Positions 61,800 through 64,000 of a stretch of DNA of 64,000 nt are shown in pieces (within the stretch, counting starts at the first letter, position 1; every line of letters starts with the position of its first letter). The notes under the pieces were generated by a model. That model saw nothing but the letters and a program-made list of their open reading frames with translations. It searched no databases and was not told the origin of the DNA. This DNA is from Metridium senile. Its lineage: Eukaryota > Cnidaria > Anthozoa > Actiniaria > Metridiidae. Position numbers and translations under genes: made by a program. The DNA is taken from positions 4,757,306-4,821,305 of the forward strand of contig OX459104.1 of assembly GCA_949775045.1 (NCBI GenBank). The letters run 5' to 3'.

Positions 61800-62340
61800 T
61801 GTACAATTAACAACTTGTTTTAGTTTCAAAACAAAATAGAGTGCACCTATATATCTGTGGAACAAAACTAAAACGACTTTGAAATACAATAGAGATATAA
61901 ACATTCATTGTTAACTAAATATAAATGACTGTGGAATAATATCGAAAATATCAACAGTTGTAGTCTCATGTTAGTTACTTATGTCTTAAGTAACCAGAAA
62001 TCGTAATGTTTTTTAGTACTTTTCATAATTGATTTTCAAAACTTAACATGTCTGGTCTAATTGCACTATTTTGTACAAACTTGTGGATATCACTGCAGCA
62101 AAAAAGTGAGAACAAAACTAAATATGTATTGTCTAATTGCTCTACTTTGTACAAAATTGTAAATGTCACTGCAGCGGAAAAGTGTAACTATTTTATATTT
62201 CATTACGTGTATCTATTATGACATAAATTGTTTCACAGATTATATTGTGCACTCTACTGTGGCTGAACAAATAATCATTTAATCTAGACTGGCTTGCCTA
62301 TCATACATGTACACCTAATCCAGATATTGTGACTAAACAA
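61800..62340. other. AT-rich sequence with diverged repeats
   Basis: TTTTGTACAAA-TTGT and CACTGCAGC words recur twice (about 62070 and 62150). No gene seen. Confidence 0.4.
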
Positions 62341-62344
62341 TCAT

Positions 62345-63875
62345 TGTTCACAACTAACTAGCTTCTATATAGTTTATGTACACCAAATCCAGCCAAACAA
62401 ATAACCATTATTCAAGACTGACTAGCATAGACTAGCTTCTAGTATATGATGGTACACTGAAACCAGATATCGTAGCCAAGCAAATAATCATTATTCAAGA
62501 CTGACTAGCATAGACTAGCTTCTAATATATGTACACTGAATCCAGATATCGTAGCCAAGCAAATAATCATTATTCAAGACTGACTAGCATAGACTAGCTT
62601 CTAGTATATGATGGTACACTGAAACCAGATATCGTAGCCAAGCAAATAATCATTATTCAAGACTGACTAGCATAGACTAGCTTCTAATATATGTACACTG
62701 AATCCAGATATCGTAGCCAAGCAAATAATCATTATTCAAGACTGACTAGCATAGACTAGCTTCTAGTATACACTGAATCCAAATCCGGCCAAACAAATAA
62801 CCATTATTCAAGACTGACTAGCATAGACTAGCTTCTAATATATGTACACTGAATCCAGATATCGTAGCCAAGCAAATAACCATTATTCAAGACTGACTAG
62901 CATAGACTAGCTTCTAATATATGTACACTGAATCCAAATCCGGCCAAACAAATAACCATTATTCAAGACTGACTAGCATAGACTAGCTTCTAATATATGT
63001 ACACTGAATCCAGATATCGTAGCCAAGCAAATAATCATTATTCAAGACTGACTAGCATAGACTAGCTTCTAATATATGTACACTGAATCCAGATATCGTA
63101 GCCAAGCAAATAATCATTATTCAAGACTGACTAGCATAGACTAGCTTCTAGTATATGTACACTGAATCCAGATATCGTAGCCCGGGGGGTGTACTCCCTT
63201 TGTCGAAGTGGTAGGGGTGATCGGCGTACCTTTTAGGGTTAAAAATATTTCCTGTACGTACCTTTTAGGGTCCTGGCTCAAAAACAAGTTACGCAACATG
63301 ATTCTGTACCTGTAAGGGTCATTTTTACTCTGCTTTGTTGCTAAAAGTAAGCTTGGCTGGCAAGAACATCGCACAGCCGTACCTTTTAGGGGTTGAAATC
63401 AACAAGGCTTTAACAGTTATTTTTGTCTGTAAAGAGATTGACACAGTCCAAAAATGAGTTCAGCAGAGTGATCAACCAGCGATTCACTCTGGCTCTTCGT
63501 TGACCAGGTCAACAATAGAGAAACTGTACTGTACTGTACTGTGCGTACCTTTTAGGGGTCGTTTCCAAAACCTCCGCCGATCACCCCTACCACTTAGACA
63601 AAGGGAGAACCCCCCCGGGTATCGTAGCCAAGCAAATAACCATTATTCAAGACTGACTAGCATAGACTAGCTTCTAATATATGTACACTGAATCCAGATA
63701 TCGTAGCCAAGCAAATAATCATTATTCAAGACTGACTAGCATAGACTAGCTTCTAGTATATGTACACCGAATCCAGATATCGTAGCCAAGCAAATAATCA
63801 TTATTCAAGACTGACTAGCATAGACTAGCTTCTAGTATATGTACACCGAATCCAGATATCGTAGATAATCATTGT
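62345..63875. repeat. 79-bp tandem array, about 14 copies, split by an insertion
   Basis: Units contain CAGATATCGTAGCCAAGCAA, ATAATCATTATTCAAGACTG, ACTAGCATAGACTAGCTTCT and ATGTACACTGAATC. Array blocks are 62345-63181 and 63620-63875. Confidence 0.94.
63182..63619. mobile_element. hAT-like non-autonomous element inside the 79-bp array
   Basis: Begins CCCGGGGGGTGTACTCCCTT and ends AAGGGAGAACCCCCCCGGG. It is flanked on both sides by TATCGTAG, an 8-base duplication of array sequence, as made by hAT transposases. Several GTACCTTTTAGGG motifs inside. No transposase frame. Confidence 0.85.
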
Positions 63876-64000
63876 TCAAGACTGGCTATAGCTCCTCATA
63901 CATGTAAACAAGTCTTTCATTAGGTGTACTTAGAAGGTTCATAGGTGGTCCAATTAACATCCATGTACTACCAAATCTATTAGTAACAATATAACTTTTC

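Noticed and set aside
62345..63875. CRISPR array
   Set aside because: Regular 79-bp period but no distinct spacers: the entire unit repeats. The context is an animal genome.

Overview
The window is nuclear DNA from an animal. The genes are split by many short-exon GT-AG introns, one intron looks U12-type (AT-AC), and the ribosomal-protein and ankyrin-DHHC genes are metazoan in sequence. The density of foldback (MITE-like) elements, (GAT)n and (GAAT)n microsatellites and a tRNA-derived SINE is what I would expect of an anthozoan cnidarian (anemone or coral). That placement is an inference, about 60% sure.

Layout. (1) 990-8431, + strand: the 3' half of a receptor tyrosine kinase gene (seven exons; upstream exons lie outside the window). 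(2) 11199-23061, + strand: a five-exon gene for a secreted, very basic protein of about 326 residues that I do not recognise. Its long introns are full of microsatellites and foldback elements. (3) 26321-27964, - strand: RPL39 (ribosomal protein eL39), three exons, the first contributing only the ATG. (4) 31609-48739, - strand: an 18-exon ZDHHC17/HIP14-type gene (ankyrin repeats plus DHHC palmitoyltransferase), complete and about 650 residues. (5) 49594-50889: a near-perfect 0.5-kb inverted duplication. (6) 55427-56449, - strand: a single-exon gene for a type I membrane protein with a Cys-rich ectodomain, two PPxY motifs and a C-terminal PDZ ligand. (7) 57202-58142: a 315-bp unit in three tandem copies, each carrying an ATGGCG-initiated short ORF. 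(8) 58.1-64 kb: no convincing gene; foldback elements and a 79-bp tandem array split by a hAT-like insertion.

The most unusual theme is tandem duplication across splice junctions. In the kinase gene a 54-bp unit holding the 3' splice site and the first 11 exon bases is present six times, and all copies are open in the kinase frame. In ZDHHC17 a 56-bp unit holding an exon end and its 5' splice site is present eight times, each with an immediate in-frame stop. A 75-bp unit spanning the acceptor of another ZDHHC17 exon is present twice, again frame-preserving. ZDHHC17 also has an intron with exact U12 donor and branch-point consensus sequences.

The genes do not form an operon or an obvious pathway. 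All exon models come from reading splice signals, phase continuity and family similarity by eye. Edges of repeats and foldbacks are accurate to roughly 10 bases.
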